Positions 8,104-15,726 of a stretch of DNA of 57,963 nt are shown in pieces. A program made the position numbers and the translations under genes. The notes under the pieces were generated by a model. It saw nothing but the letters and a program-made list of their open reading frames with translations. It was not told the origin of the DNA and did not search any database. This DNA is from CAZPWQ01 sp964590495 (GTDB lineage Bacteria > Bacteroidota > Rhodothermia > Balneolales > Balneolaceae): NCBI GenBank assembly GCA_964590495.1, contig CAZPWQ010000011.1, forward strand, positions 1 through 57,963, read 5' to 3'. The stretch's first letter is position 1; each line of letters opens with the position of its first letter.

Positions 8104-9102
8104 TCAGGCAACCTCATTTTTTTTATTCGACGCCAGATGTAGAGCCAACCTGAAAGCCTGCCGGAAAGATGACGGATTTGCCATATTTTTGCCGGCAATA
8201 TCAAATGCTGTCCCGTGATCGGGGGAGGTACGGATGATCGGCAGGCCGGCTGTATGATTAACGCCGGCTCCAAACGACAGTGTCTTAAAGGGAATAAGTC
8301 CCTGGTCGTGATACATAGCCAGAATCCCGTCATAATCTTCATACTTCCGATTTCCGAAGAAACCGTCTGCGGGAAATGGTCCGTTAATATTGATATCGTT
8401 AAAACGTGCTTTTTGCAGGGCAGGGACTATGAGATCAATTTCTTCGGTTCCGATAATTCCTCCGTCGCCGGCATGGGGGTTTAATCCTAAGACAGCAATT
8501 TTGGGTTCTTTAAGACTAAAAGCACCGGTAAGTGTGTCATGCATAATACGAATGCCTCTTAAAATAGCGGTTACATTCAGGTATTTTGTAATTTCGCCAA
8601 CCGGAATATGGACTGTTATCAATCCCACCCGCAGGTCTTCATTGACCATCATCATCATATAATCAGTGGTACCGGTTTTTTCAGCAAGAAATTCAGTGTG
8701 TCCGGGATAACTGTACCCTGCTGCATTGATCGCCTCTTTTGAAATAGGTGCTGTAACAAGTGCATCAGCAAGATTTTCTTTGCAGAGATTTATTCCTTTT
8801 TCAACTGCTAGCATGGAATATTTTCCGCCTTGCTTTGAAATTTCACCGGGATTCAAAGAAACCTCTTCATTATTATAACTTTCCAGAAGATAAACACCCG
8901 ATTCACCAATATTCTTTGCTTTTTTTATTTTGGTGTACTCAACCGTGATAGAGAGGAGATTGCAGTAAAAATCAACCACTTTCTGTGTGCTGAGAATAAT
9001 GACAGCGATACCGGACAAATCGATATCCCTGAGCGTTTTTAGCACTACCTCAGGTCCGATACCATTTATATCACCAATACTAATTGCAATCCTAAAAGAC
9101 AT
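8104..9102 (-). CDS. pdxA: 4-hydroxythreonine-4-phosphate dehydrogenase
   Basis: 332-aa enzyme of deoxyxylulose-5-phosphate-dependent pyridoxal phosphate synthesis. Characteristic motifs are GDINGIGPEVVLKTL at the N-terminus, TAPISKEAINAAGYSYPGHTEFLAE, LGLNPHAGDGG, MYHDQGLIPFKTL and TSPDHGTAFDIAGK. The metal-binding histidines (in GHTEF, NPHAG and YHDQG) are all present. The length is normal. It begins a tight minus-strand cluster (pdxA, methyltransferase, ftsE, queG) and follows the GWxTD gene by 65 bp without a visible terminator. Confidence 0.97.
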   Translation of the reverse strand: MSFRIAISIGDINGIGPEVVLKTLRDIDLSGIAVIILSTQKVVDFYCNLLSITVEYTKIKKAKNIGESGVYLLESYNNEEVSLNPGEISKQGGKYSMLAVEKGINLCKENLADALVTAPISKEAINAAGYSYPGHTEFLAEKTGTTDYMMMMVNEDLRVGLITVHIPVGEITKYLNVTAILRGIRIMHDTLTGAFSLKEPKIAVLGLNPHAGDGGIIGTEEIDLIVPALQKARFNDININGPFPADGFFGNRKYEDYDGILAMYHDQGLIPFKTLSFGAGVNHTAGLPIIRTSPDHGTAFDIAGKNMANPSSFRQAFRLALHLASNKKNEVA

Positions 9103-9167
9103 AGATCATAACTCCGTTCATAATAGCATCACAAAATAGAAAGAAAAGTAGTAACGTGTGGCATTAA

Positions 9168-10580
9168 TTAATCAGAGACTAACTGAAAATCACCGAAACC
9201 ACTGGTAGCCCTGAAAACAAACTCCCGGGAGTCGTAGCTCCATATTTCTGTTGTCGTGCCACTGGTCGGGAATCTCCTCTGAATATCTTTTGGCGGACCA
9301 AATTTGATATAGACTTCGCCCTGATCACTTTCATATCCTACTTTGTTCATGGTTGTGAAATTCTCATAGGCATAGTCGATACGCCGGTAATATTCTGCCA
9401 TCAACTCATTGAATTCGGTTTTCGGAGTGGGATCTTTTTCCTTCCAAAACTCCCTGAACTTTTTTTCTCGTTCCGAACCTGAGCCGCTTTTGATTTCCCT
9501 GATTGTACTCCTGTCCGCAATAAATTGAAGCATATCGATTGCTACATTCAGATTGAGCAGGCTTGTCGGCATATCAAACCAGATTGAACGTACAAAATCC
9601 CGGGCCGATGGGGTTGAGGAACCCTCCTGCATTATTTTTATACGGTATGCGGCATTCGGAAATCTTTTATTAGGAATTTGAACAAGAGCATAAGCACTGC
9701 CTTGATCATGGGAATTGAGGCTGATTTCTGTTTTCCCCCGGCTGTTATTGACGAGTACCGGCTTTATGTCCGTAAGGATATGATTTTTATCCAGATCCTG
9801 ACTAAAAATTTCCTCAACTGCGGTAGTATCCTTTTGATTGATGTTCATTCTTTCTACCACCAGGGAATACTTTTGTGAATCTTTATATCGGGGGATATGA
9901 GCAAAAGCGTAATAATCTTCTCCGTAAATGATCCGGTTGCCGAGATTAAGCAGACGCAGCTGTTTTTGAGGGCTGTTCTCCATTACCGATTCTGCAATTA
10001 AGATATCACCATATTTCTTCCTTTCATAAGGATTAAGACCAACAGTACGAGTTTGTGACATACTGGCATCTCTTGCCTCACCACGATTCATCTGAAGCAT
10101 ATAACTGTATACTCCCGGCGACAGTTTTACTGACAGGTTACCCGGCAGGAATTTAGTAAACGACTGTGTCTGCTCATAATTTTGAGCATAGGCAGTATCA
10201 CTCCACGATGAACGGTTCACAGATTCGAGTCCCTCCACGGAAACATTTTCTTTTCCGATATTGGAAGGATCGGATTTAAACACCTCCATATTTAAAGTTG
10301 CCGCACTTAAAAACTCTCCGCCCTCTCTGCCGGAGTTTGATCTGTTTTCCTTTCTGAATGGCAGAAAGTTATAGGATATGCTAAAAGCAGAAACAAAGGT
10401 AATCGCCTTGTCTGTATCGCCGGGAAGGCTGAAGAAATCGAAGAACATCTGTTGCTGTACATTTCTTTCAGCCAACTCCTGGTAACTGACATTCCTTTGC
10501 GCCTCAGAAGGTATGCTAACTAAAAAGATTAACAATAAAGCTGTTACAAAAGCGAAAATTGATCTAATTTTCTTGTACAT
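9168..10580 (-). CDS. Exported GWxTD-domain protein
   Basis: 470-aa protein with a Sec signal peptide (MYKKIRSIFAFVTALLLIFLVS..SEAQ, cleavage near residue 27). The C-terminal ~95 residues carry the GWxTD domain: FREFWKEKDPTP, a helix RRIDYAYENF, then GYESDQGEVYIKFGPP, where GYESD stands in for GWxTD (Trp to Tyr, Thr to Ser), followed by EIWSYD near the end. Long beta-rich middle region with no recognised fold. The domain is frequent in Bacteroidota and related phyla, and its biochemical role is unknown to me. It is transcribed divergently from the carboxyltransferase gene across 260 bp that contains two palindromes. Confidence 0.85.
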   Translation of the reverse strand: MYKKIRSIFAFVTALLLIFLVSIPSEAQRNVSYQELAERNVQQQMFFDFFSLPGDTDKAITFVSAFSISYNFLPFRKENRSNSGREGGEFLSAATLNMEVFKSDPSNIGKENVSVEGLESVNRSSWSDTAYAQNYEQTQSFTKFLPGNLSVKLSPGVYSYMLQMNRGEARDASMSQTRTVGLNPYERKKYGDILIAESVMENSPQKQLRLLNLGNRIIYGEDYYAFAHIPRYKDSQKYSLVVERMNINQKDTTAVEEIFSQDLDKNHILTDIKPVLVNNSRGKTEISLNSHDQGSAYALVQIPNKRFPNAAYRIKIMQEGSSTPSARDFVRSIWFDMPTSLLNLNVAIDMLQFIADRSTIREIKSGSGSEREKKFREFWKEKDPTPKTEFNELMAEYYRRIDYAYENFTTMNKVGYESDQGEVYIKFGPPKDIQRRFPTSGTTTEIWSYDSREFVFRATSGFGDFQLVSD

Positions 10581-10719
10581 GGAATAATTGAATTATATCG
10601 GTGTTAGCTGTTAATAAAAGTAACATAAAACTGGAATAAACAGAAACAGCTACTTTCAGGGTAGTGAAAATTCGTTATTTTATAACGAATGGCATTTAAA
10701 CCTAGTATCATGTAATCGT

Positions 10720-10786
10720 AAACCTGTCAGGTTTAACCTGGATATTAAGCAACCAATGTAATACTGTTCTAAAACCTGACAGGTTT
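10720..10786. repeat. Two copies of a 15-bp palindrome (AAACCTGNCAGGTTT)
   Basis: AAACCTGTCAGGTTT at 10720-10734 and AAACCTGACAGGTTT at 10772-10786 are near-identical odd palindromes 37 bp apart, in the 260-bp region between the divergent GWxTD and carboxyltransferase genes. They could be paired operators for a dimeric regulator or copies of an intergenic palindromic repeat. Related AAACCTCCAAGG palindromes at 29856 and 49556 favour the repeat reading. Confidence 0.7.
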
Positions 10787-10840
10787 CACCCGACATTTGA
10801 TCGTTGATACCACACTAGTATATAATGAACTTATTCTCAT

Positions 10841-12475
10841 ATGAGTAACAATAATACTGCAAATGTTTCTCCAAAAAACTTAAAAACATTTATCAGGGAG
10901 ATAAATGAGACGGAAGCAGAATTGCAAAAGGGGGGCGGCGAGAAAAGGATTAAAAAACATCATGATAAAGGAAAGCTTACTGCCCGCGAACGTATCGATG
11001 CTCTTGTTGATAAGGGTGAACGGTTTTATGAACTGGGATTATGGGCAGGCTATGAAATGTATGAGGATGAAGGCGGATGTCCGGCCGGGGGAGTGATTAC
11101 GGGTATCGGCAAAGTATCGGGACGTGATTGTGTAATAGCAGCAAACGACGCTACAGTTAAGGCGGGGGCATGGTTTCCGATCACGGCAAAAAAAAACCTG
11201 CGTGCTCAGGAGATAGCTATCGAAAATCACCTCCCCATTATTTACCTTGTTGATTCGGCCGGTGTATATCTTCCCATGCAGGATGAAATATTTCCCGACA
11301 AGGAACATTTCGGACGTATTTTCAGGAATAATGCGGTTATCAGTGCTAAAGGAATACCACAGATTGCCGCTATCATGGGAAGCTGCGTGGCCGGCGGAGC
11401 TTATCTGCCGATTATGAGCGATGAGGCTTTGATCGTTGACGGTACAGGTAGTGTTTTTCTGGCCGGCAGTTATTTGGTCAAGGCTGCTATCGGTGAAGAG
11501 GTAGACAATGAAACACTGGGCGGGGCAACGACACACACTGAAATCAGCGGCGTCACCGATTATAAGATGAAAGATGACGAGGAATGTCTGACCACGGTCC
11601 GGGACCTAGTTGATAAACTTGGTCCCTACGCTAAAGCTGGTTTCAATCGAAAGAAACCGGTTGATCCCGCACGGGATGTCACAGATATTTTTGATTTTTT
11701 CCCCGACGACCGTACCAAACCCTACGATATGCATAAAGTATTGGAATGTATCATAGATGAGGATTCATTTACCGAATTCAAAAAAGGATACGGCCAAACC
11801 CTTATTACCGGTTATGCCCGCGTTGACGGATGGAGTGTGGGTATTGTCGCAAACCAACGCAAAGTCACCAAAACAAAAAAAGGAGAGATGCAGGTTGGCG
11901 GAGTTATTTATTCTGATTCTGCAGATAAAGCAGCCCGTTTTGTGATGAACTGTAATCAGAAGAAGATCCCTATAGTATTTCTGCAGGATGTCTCCGGCTT
12001 TATGATCGGAAAACGCAGCGAACACGGCGGTATTATCAAAGACGGTGCCAAGATGGTGAATGCCGTGGCCAACAGTACCGTGCCGAAAATAACAATTGTT
12101 ATCGGTAACAGTTATGGAGCCGGCAATTATGCCATGTGCGGACGCGCCTATGATCCACGCTTTATGTACGCCTGGCCGTCGGCGCAGATCGCTGTGATGG
12201 GAGGGACACAGGCGGCAAAGGTTCTGACACAGATCCGGGTTTCGTCATTAAAGAAAAAAGGAGAGGAGATCACCGAAGAGGAGGAGCAGAAGATTATGAA
12301 CGAAATTCAGGATATCTATGAGAAACAAACGGATGTACGTTACGCAGCCGCACGGCTTTGGATTGACAGAATTATCAATCCTATCGAAACCAGAGAGCGT
12401 ATTTCTTATGCCATTCAGTGTGCCGATCACAACCCTGATATTGAAGAATTCAAAACCGGCGTTCTCCAGGTGTGA
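10841..12475 (+). CDS. Acyl-CoA carboxylase, carboxyltransferase (beta) subunit, MccB-like
   Basis: 544-aa biotin-dependent carboxyltransferase with N- and C-terminal crotonase-like halves. The stretch LPMQDEIFPDKEHFGRIFRNNAVISAKGIPQIA and the oxyanion-loop region MGSCVAGGAYLP match methylcrotonyl-CoA carboxylase beta more than propionyl-CoA carboxylase. The C-terminal half shows VSGFMIGKRSEHGGIIKDGAKM and GNSYGAGNYAMCGRAYDPRF. It would transfer carboxyl from biotin to an acyl-CoA in leucine or branched-chain catabolism. No biotin carboxylase/carrier alpha subunit is adjacent; the AccC/AccB pair 11 kb away is typical of acetyl-CoA carboxylase. The substrate assignment is inference. Confidence 0.88.
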   Translation: MSNNNTANVSPKNLKTFIREINETEAELQKGGGEKRIKKHHDKGKLTARERIDALVDKGERFYELGLWAGYEMYEDEGGCPAGGVITGIGKVSGRDCVIAANDATVKAGAWFPITAKKNLRAQEIAIENHLPIIYLVDSAGVYLPMQDEIFPDKEHFGRIFRNNAVISAKGIPQIAAIMGSCVAGGAYLPIMSDEALIVDGTGSVFLAGSYLVKAAIGEEVDNETLGGATTHTEISGVTDYKMKDDEECLTTVRDLVDKLGPYAKAGFNRKKPVDPARDVTDIFDFFPDDRTKPYDMHKVLECIIDEDSFTEFKKGYGQTLITGYARVDGWSVGIVANQRKVTKTKKGEMQVGGVIYSDSADKAARFVMNCNQKKIPIVFLQDVSGFMIGKRSEHGGIIKDGAKMVNAVANSTVPKITIVIGNSYGAGNYAMCGRAYDPRFMYAWPSAQIAVMGGTQAAKVLTQIRVSSLKKKGEEITEEEEQKIMNEIQDIYEKQTDVRYAAARLWIDRIINPIETRERISYAIQCADHNPDIEEFKTGVLQV

Positions 12476-12488
12476 ATGGGATAATGGA

Positions 12489-12702
12489 ACGCAGATGACG
12501 CAGATTGAGCGGATTTACGCTGATAATTTTTATAAATCTTTACCTGAAGTAGTTGTAGACCACCGCGAAGGTGGACTACAACCCTTCACGGCTCATATCC
12601 TGCAAATCTGATTCGAAGTAAAGATCTGGCACTCCTTCTCGCTTCTTGCTTCTTGCTTCTCGCCTTTTCCCCGTCTGGCGTCTTACGTCTCGCTTCTAGC
12701 CT
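12489..12702 (+). repeat. Composite intergenic repeat, copy A (9-mers, hairpin, 7-mers)
   Basis: Three modules in order. First, four 9-bp units at 12489-12524 (for example ACGCAGATG and GAGCGGATT). Second, a hairpin at 12552-12582 with 13-bp arms beginning GTTGTAG and ending CTACAAC. Third, after a shared linker containing AAAGATCTGGCACTCCTTCT, degenerate 7-bp units at 12636-12700 (TTCTCGC, TTCTTGC, GTCTGGC, GTCTTAC and others). The same order recurs at 47304-47538. It fills most of the 319-bp gap after the carboxyltransferase gene. Confidence 0.8.
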
Positions 12703-12794
12703 GTTCTTTACAAGTTTTATCTTTTTATTTCTTTAGAATATATTCCAAATTCAACTTCTTTGTACTCAAACTTTAACCGATAACAACCAATTTT

Positions 12795-14144
12795 ATGAAG
12801 TCAGCACGCACCTTACTTTTATGTTTCGCTCTTCTGATCGTTGGTTCTGTCCAGGGATGGTCGCAGTCATCACCGGCAGAGGCTCTTACGAATGTGGCGA
12901 TTCACACAGCTGATGGTAATACTATAAAAAGTGGCACTGTCGTCTGGCGTGACGGAATTATAGAATCAGCGGGTTCAAACGTTTCCGTTCCTTTTGATGC
13001 ATTTATATACGACGGCGGCGACAGCCTTCATGTATATCCGGGTTTTATTGATGGACTGGCCCTGTGGGGAAGTCCGGATCTGCCGGAAGATATAGGCACA
13101 CCCGTTAAACCCGGTAGTCCGGACTATGAAAGAGCGGGTATCCAGCCACACAGAAAACCTTCGGAACTGCTTAAGAACAGTGATAAAGTCCTTTCTGAGG
13201 CACAGAAGCATGGTTTTACAACGGCTGTACTTGCACTCAAAGGACAAATGTTGCCGGGACAGGTAGACTTGTTTTTTATCAACGGTTCTGATACGAAGGA
13301 TAAACTTTTTCAGCGAAATATAGGGATGTTTGCTCAGTTCGAGAATGCACGCGGAGCTGCTTATCCATCCACAACTATGGCGCTGATGGCTCAATTCAGA
13401 CAGTTGTTTCACGATGCAGAAGCTCTCAAAACACAGCAGGATTATTTTGCTTCAACTACATCCAACTATCCTGTTCCGGAAAAGAACGAAGTTCTTGAAG
13501 CTCTTTTCCCGGTGATGCAAAATGATAAACCATTTTATTTTAAAGTGGATAGCAAAGAAAATATAGAACGACTGTTCTGGCTGCAGGATGAGTTGGGTTT
13601 TGACGTTGTCCTTGTTTCAGGAAAAGAAGCCTACAAAAAAGCGGATCAGCTGAAACAGCGAAACATTCCGGTATTGGCAAGTATTGATCTCCCCGAAGAA
13701 CCGGAATGGAGAAAAGCCGAAGAAGATACCACAGAGGCTGAGGAGGTAAAGGAGGAGATCAGTGAAGAGATGCGAATTTTCCGGAAAGCACAACTCGAAG
13801 CTTACGAGGCCGATATCGACAATATTCGAAAACTGATGGAGGCCGGATTGCAGGTCGGTTATGCCTCAAACGGTATGGAATTAAAGGAATTCAGCAAAAA
13901 TATTACCACACTGAGTGAAGAAAGCGGTTTAACTGATGAACAAATCCTCGATATACTGACACAGTCAACGGCAGATATACTGGGTTATGGACAAAAGATC
14001 GGGGATATCAGGCAAGGCCGTATCGCCAGTTTTACTGTATTTACCAAACCCTTTACAGATGAAGAGACAAAGGCAGTATATTCTGTCTCGGGTGGAGAGC
14101 TTAAGGAGTTTGAATCGGAATCTTCCAACAAACCGTCGGAATAG
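12795..14144 (+). CDS. Exported amidohydrolase-fold protein lacking metal ligands (first of three)
   Basis: 449 aa with a Sec signal peptide (MKSARTLLLCFALLIVGSVQGWSQ). The N-terminal beta-sandwich (LTNVAIHTADGNTIKSGTVVWRDGIIESAG) and PGFIDG are amidohydrolase-like, but the HxH after GFID is replaced by LALWG. At the positions aligned with the middle paralog's ligands it has FKVDSKENI (no His), VLVSGKEAY (no His) and YASNG (no Asp). The C-terminal LGYGQKIGDIRQGRIASFTVF is the normal family end. A charged Glu/Lys-rich insert sits near residues 305-345. The fold is predicted intact but metal-free, so it is likely a non-catalytic partner. Two bases separate it from the next gene. Confidence 0.85.
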   Translation: MKSARTLLLCFALLIVGSVQGWSQSSPAEALTNVAIHTADGNTIKSGTVVWRDGIIESAGSNVSVPFDAFIYDGGDSLHVYPGFIDGLALWGSPDLPEDIGTPVKPGSPDYERAGIQPHRKPSELLKNSDKVLSEAQKHGFTTAVLALKGQMLPGQVDLFFINGSDTKDKLFQRNIGMFAQFENARGAAYPSTTMALMAQFRQLFHDAEALKTQQDYFASTTSNYPVPEKNEVLEALFPVMQNDKPFYFKVDSKENIERLFWLQDELGFDVVLVSGKEAYKKADQLKQRNIPVLASIDLPEEPEWRKAEEDTTEAEEVKEEISEEMRIFRKAQLEAYEADIDNIRKLMEAGLQVGYASNGMELKEFSKNITTLSEESGLTDEQILDILTQSTADILGYGQKIGDIRQGRIASFTVFTKPFTDEETKAVYSVSGGELKEFESESSNKPSE

Positions 14145-14146
14145 TC

Positions 14147-15556
14147 ATGATGAAAAAAATATTAATACTAATAGCAGCTTTTTGTATCAGCGGCAATTTG
14201 TTTGCACAGGATAAAGGATCCGTCCTTATTCAAAACGGAACAGTCATTACAATTACTGATGGTGAAAAGGAAAATACTGACGTTCTCATTGAGGACGGCG
14301 TCATCACTGCCATCGGACAAGATATATCGGCACCAAACGGTGTGGAAACGGTGGATGCCGGCGGAAAATACGTAATGCCGGGAATTGTTGATGCGCACTC
14401 TCATATAGCGGGTGTTGACATCAACGAGTGGACCAATCCCGTCACAGCTGAAGTGTCGATGGAAGAATCGATTGATCCAAACGACATTAGCATTTATCGG
14501 GCTTTGGCCGGAGGAGTAACTTCCATTCATTTAATGCATGGGTCGGCTAACGTTATCGGTGGACAGAATGAAACATTGAAGCTGAGGTACGGAGCCGGGA
14601 TGGATGAAATGCGTTTCGAAGGTGCGCCGCGGACCATTAAATTCGCGCTGGGTGAGAATCCCACACGGGTGCACGGACAAGGCTTTAACGTGCAGCCCCG
14701 AACCAGGATGGGAGTCGAACAGGTCGTACGCGATCATTTCGATGCCGCCCTGGATTACCAGCACAATCGCGAAAATTATTTGAAAGCCAAAGAACAATAC
14801 GAGGCGAACCAGCAGGGAACACCACCGGTACCTGTCGCCAAAAACGAACGTCTGGAAGTGTTGGTGGATATCATCGAAGGGGATGTATGGGTACATTGTC
14901 ACTCATACCGTGCTGATGAAATACTCATGCTGATGCGTGTTTTCAAAGATTACGGAATCGAAAACTTCACTTTCCAGCATGCCAATGAAGCCTTTAAAAT
15001 AGCTGATGAACTGCGTGAAAACGGAGCCATGACTTCCATATTCGCCGACTGGTGGGCTTATAAATTTGAAGTCTATTATTCAACAGCTTATAACGCAACC
15101 ATACTGAATGAAAACGGTGTCAAAAACAGCATAAATTCCGACAGCGGGGAGCTTATCCGGCACCTGAACCATGAAGCGGCCAAAGTGGTACATTACGGCG
15201 GCACCTCCGAAGAAGATGCCCTTAAGATGATTACCATTAATCCCGCTGCCCAGTTGGGCATTGATGATAAAGTGGGAAGCATAGAAGAGGGCAAACATGG
15301 CGATGTCGCCATATGGAGCGGACATCCCCTGAGTATCTACAGTATTGCAGAACAGACGTATGTGGACGGGAAAAAATATTTTGACCGCGAAAATGACGCC
15401 GACGACCAGCGGATTGAAATCAATCCGGAGACAGATTTTGATGAGGGCTACCAGCGCTGGTACAAAAAGAACGGACGAACGGAAGATGCATGCTTACGCG
15501 GCGCCGAGCTGCATTTTGATAACAATGGTATGTCCCTTAATGCAGGTTCGCAATAA
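14147..15556 (+). CDS. Exported metal-dependent amidohydrolase (middle of three, catalytic residues intact)
   Basis: 469-aa protein of the imidazolonepropionase-like amidohydrolase group with a signal peptide (MMKKILILIAAFCISGNLFAQ). Metal-site residues are complete: H84 and H86 in GIVDAHSHIAG, K165 in RTIKFALGE as a candidate carboxylated Lys, H250/H252 in VHCHSY, H278 in FQHANEAF and D332 in NSDSGE. The C-terminal NPAAQLGIDDKVGSIEEGKHGDVAIW is typical. It probably hydrolyses a cyclic amide, dipeptide or similar substrate in the periplasm. An ATG at 14150 is an equally good start. It lies 2 nt after the first paralog and is followed by the third. Confidence 0.92.
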   Translation: MMKKILILIAAFCISGNLFAQDKGSVLIQNGTVITITDGEKENTDVLIEDGVITAIGQDISAPNGVETVDAGGKYVMPGIVDAHSHIAGVDINEWTNPVTAEVSMEESIDPNDISIYRALAGGVTSIHLMHGSANVIGGQNETLKLRYGAGMDEMRFEGAPRTIKFALGENPTRVHGQGFNVQPRTRMGVEQVVRDHFDAALDYQHNRENYLKAKEQYEANQQGTPPVPVAKNERLEVLVDIIEGDVWVHCHSYRADEILMLMRVFKDYGIENFTFQHANEAFKIADELRENGAMTSIFADWWAYKFEVYYSTAYNATILNENGVKNSINSDSGELIRHLNHEAAKVVHYGGTSEEDALKMITINPAAQLGIDDKVGSIEEGKHGDVAIWSGHPLSIYSIAEQTYVDGKKYFDRENDADDQRIEINPETDFDEGYQRWYKKNGRTEDACLRGAELHFDNNGMSLNAGSQ

Positions 15557-15619
15557 TCGGAATTATGAAAGAGACAGAAAATATTATGGAAAATTTTATA
15601 AAAATCGTGCTGCAGATGC

Positions 15620-15703
15620 TGTCCAAAGGACTCCTTGTGCCAAAGGCATTCCTTGGGAAGGAGAACTCCCCCAGTGATGCCTTCGGCAAAATTCAGCATG
15701 ACA
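15620..15703. repeat. Palindromic intergenic repeat just 5' of the third amidohydrolase
   Basis: Contains nested inverted repeats (CCAAAGG/CCTTGG type around 15624-15660) and ends with AAATTCAGCATGACA at 15689-15703, the exact reverse complement of 2122-2136. The open reading frame from ATG 15565 runs through this block, so those first ~54 codons look repeat-derived rather than protein-coding. Confidence 0.6.
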
Positions 15704-15726
15704 CGAAGAAGTCTTACAGATCTCTG

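Noticed and set aside
10720..10786. Paired palindromes as a regulator operator between divergent genes
   Set aside because: The spacing and symmetry fit, but similar AAACCT palindromes occur at unrelated sites, so a specific operator call was not made; kept as a repeat.
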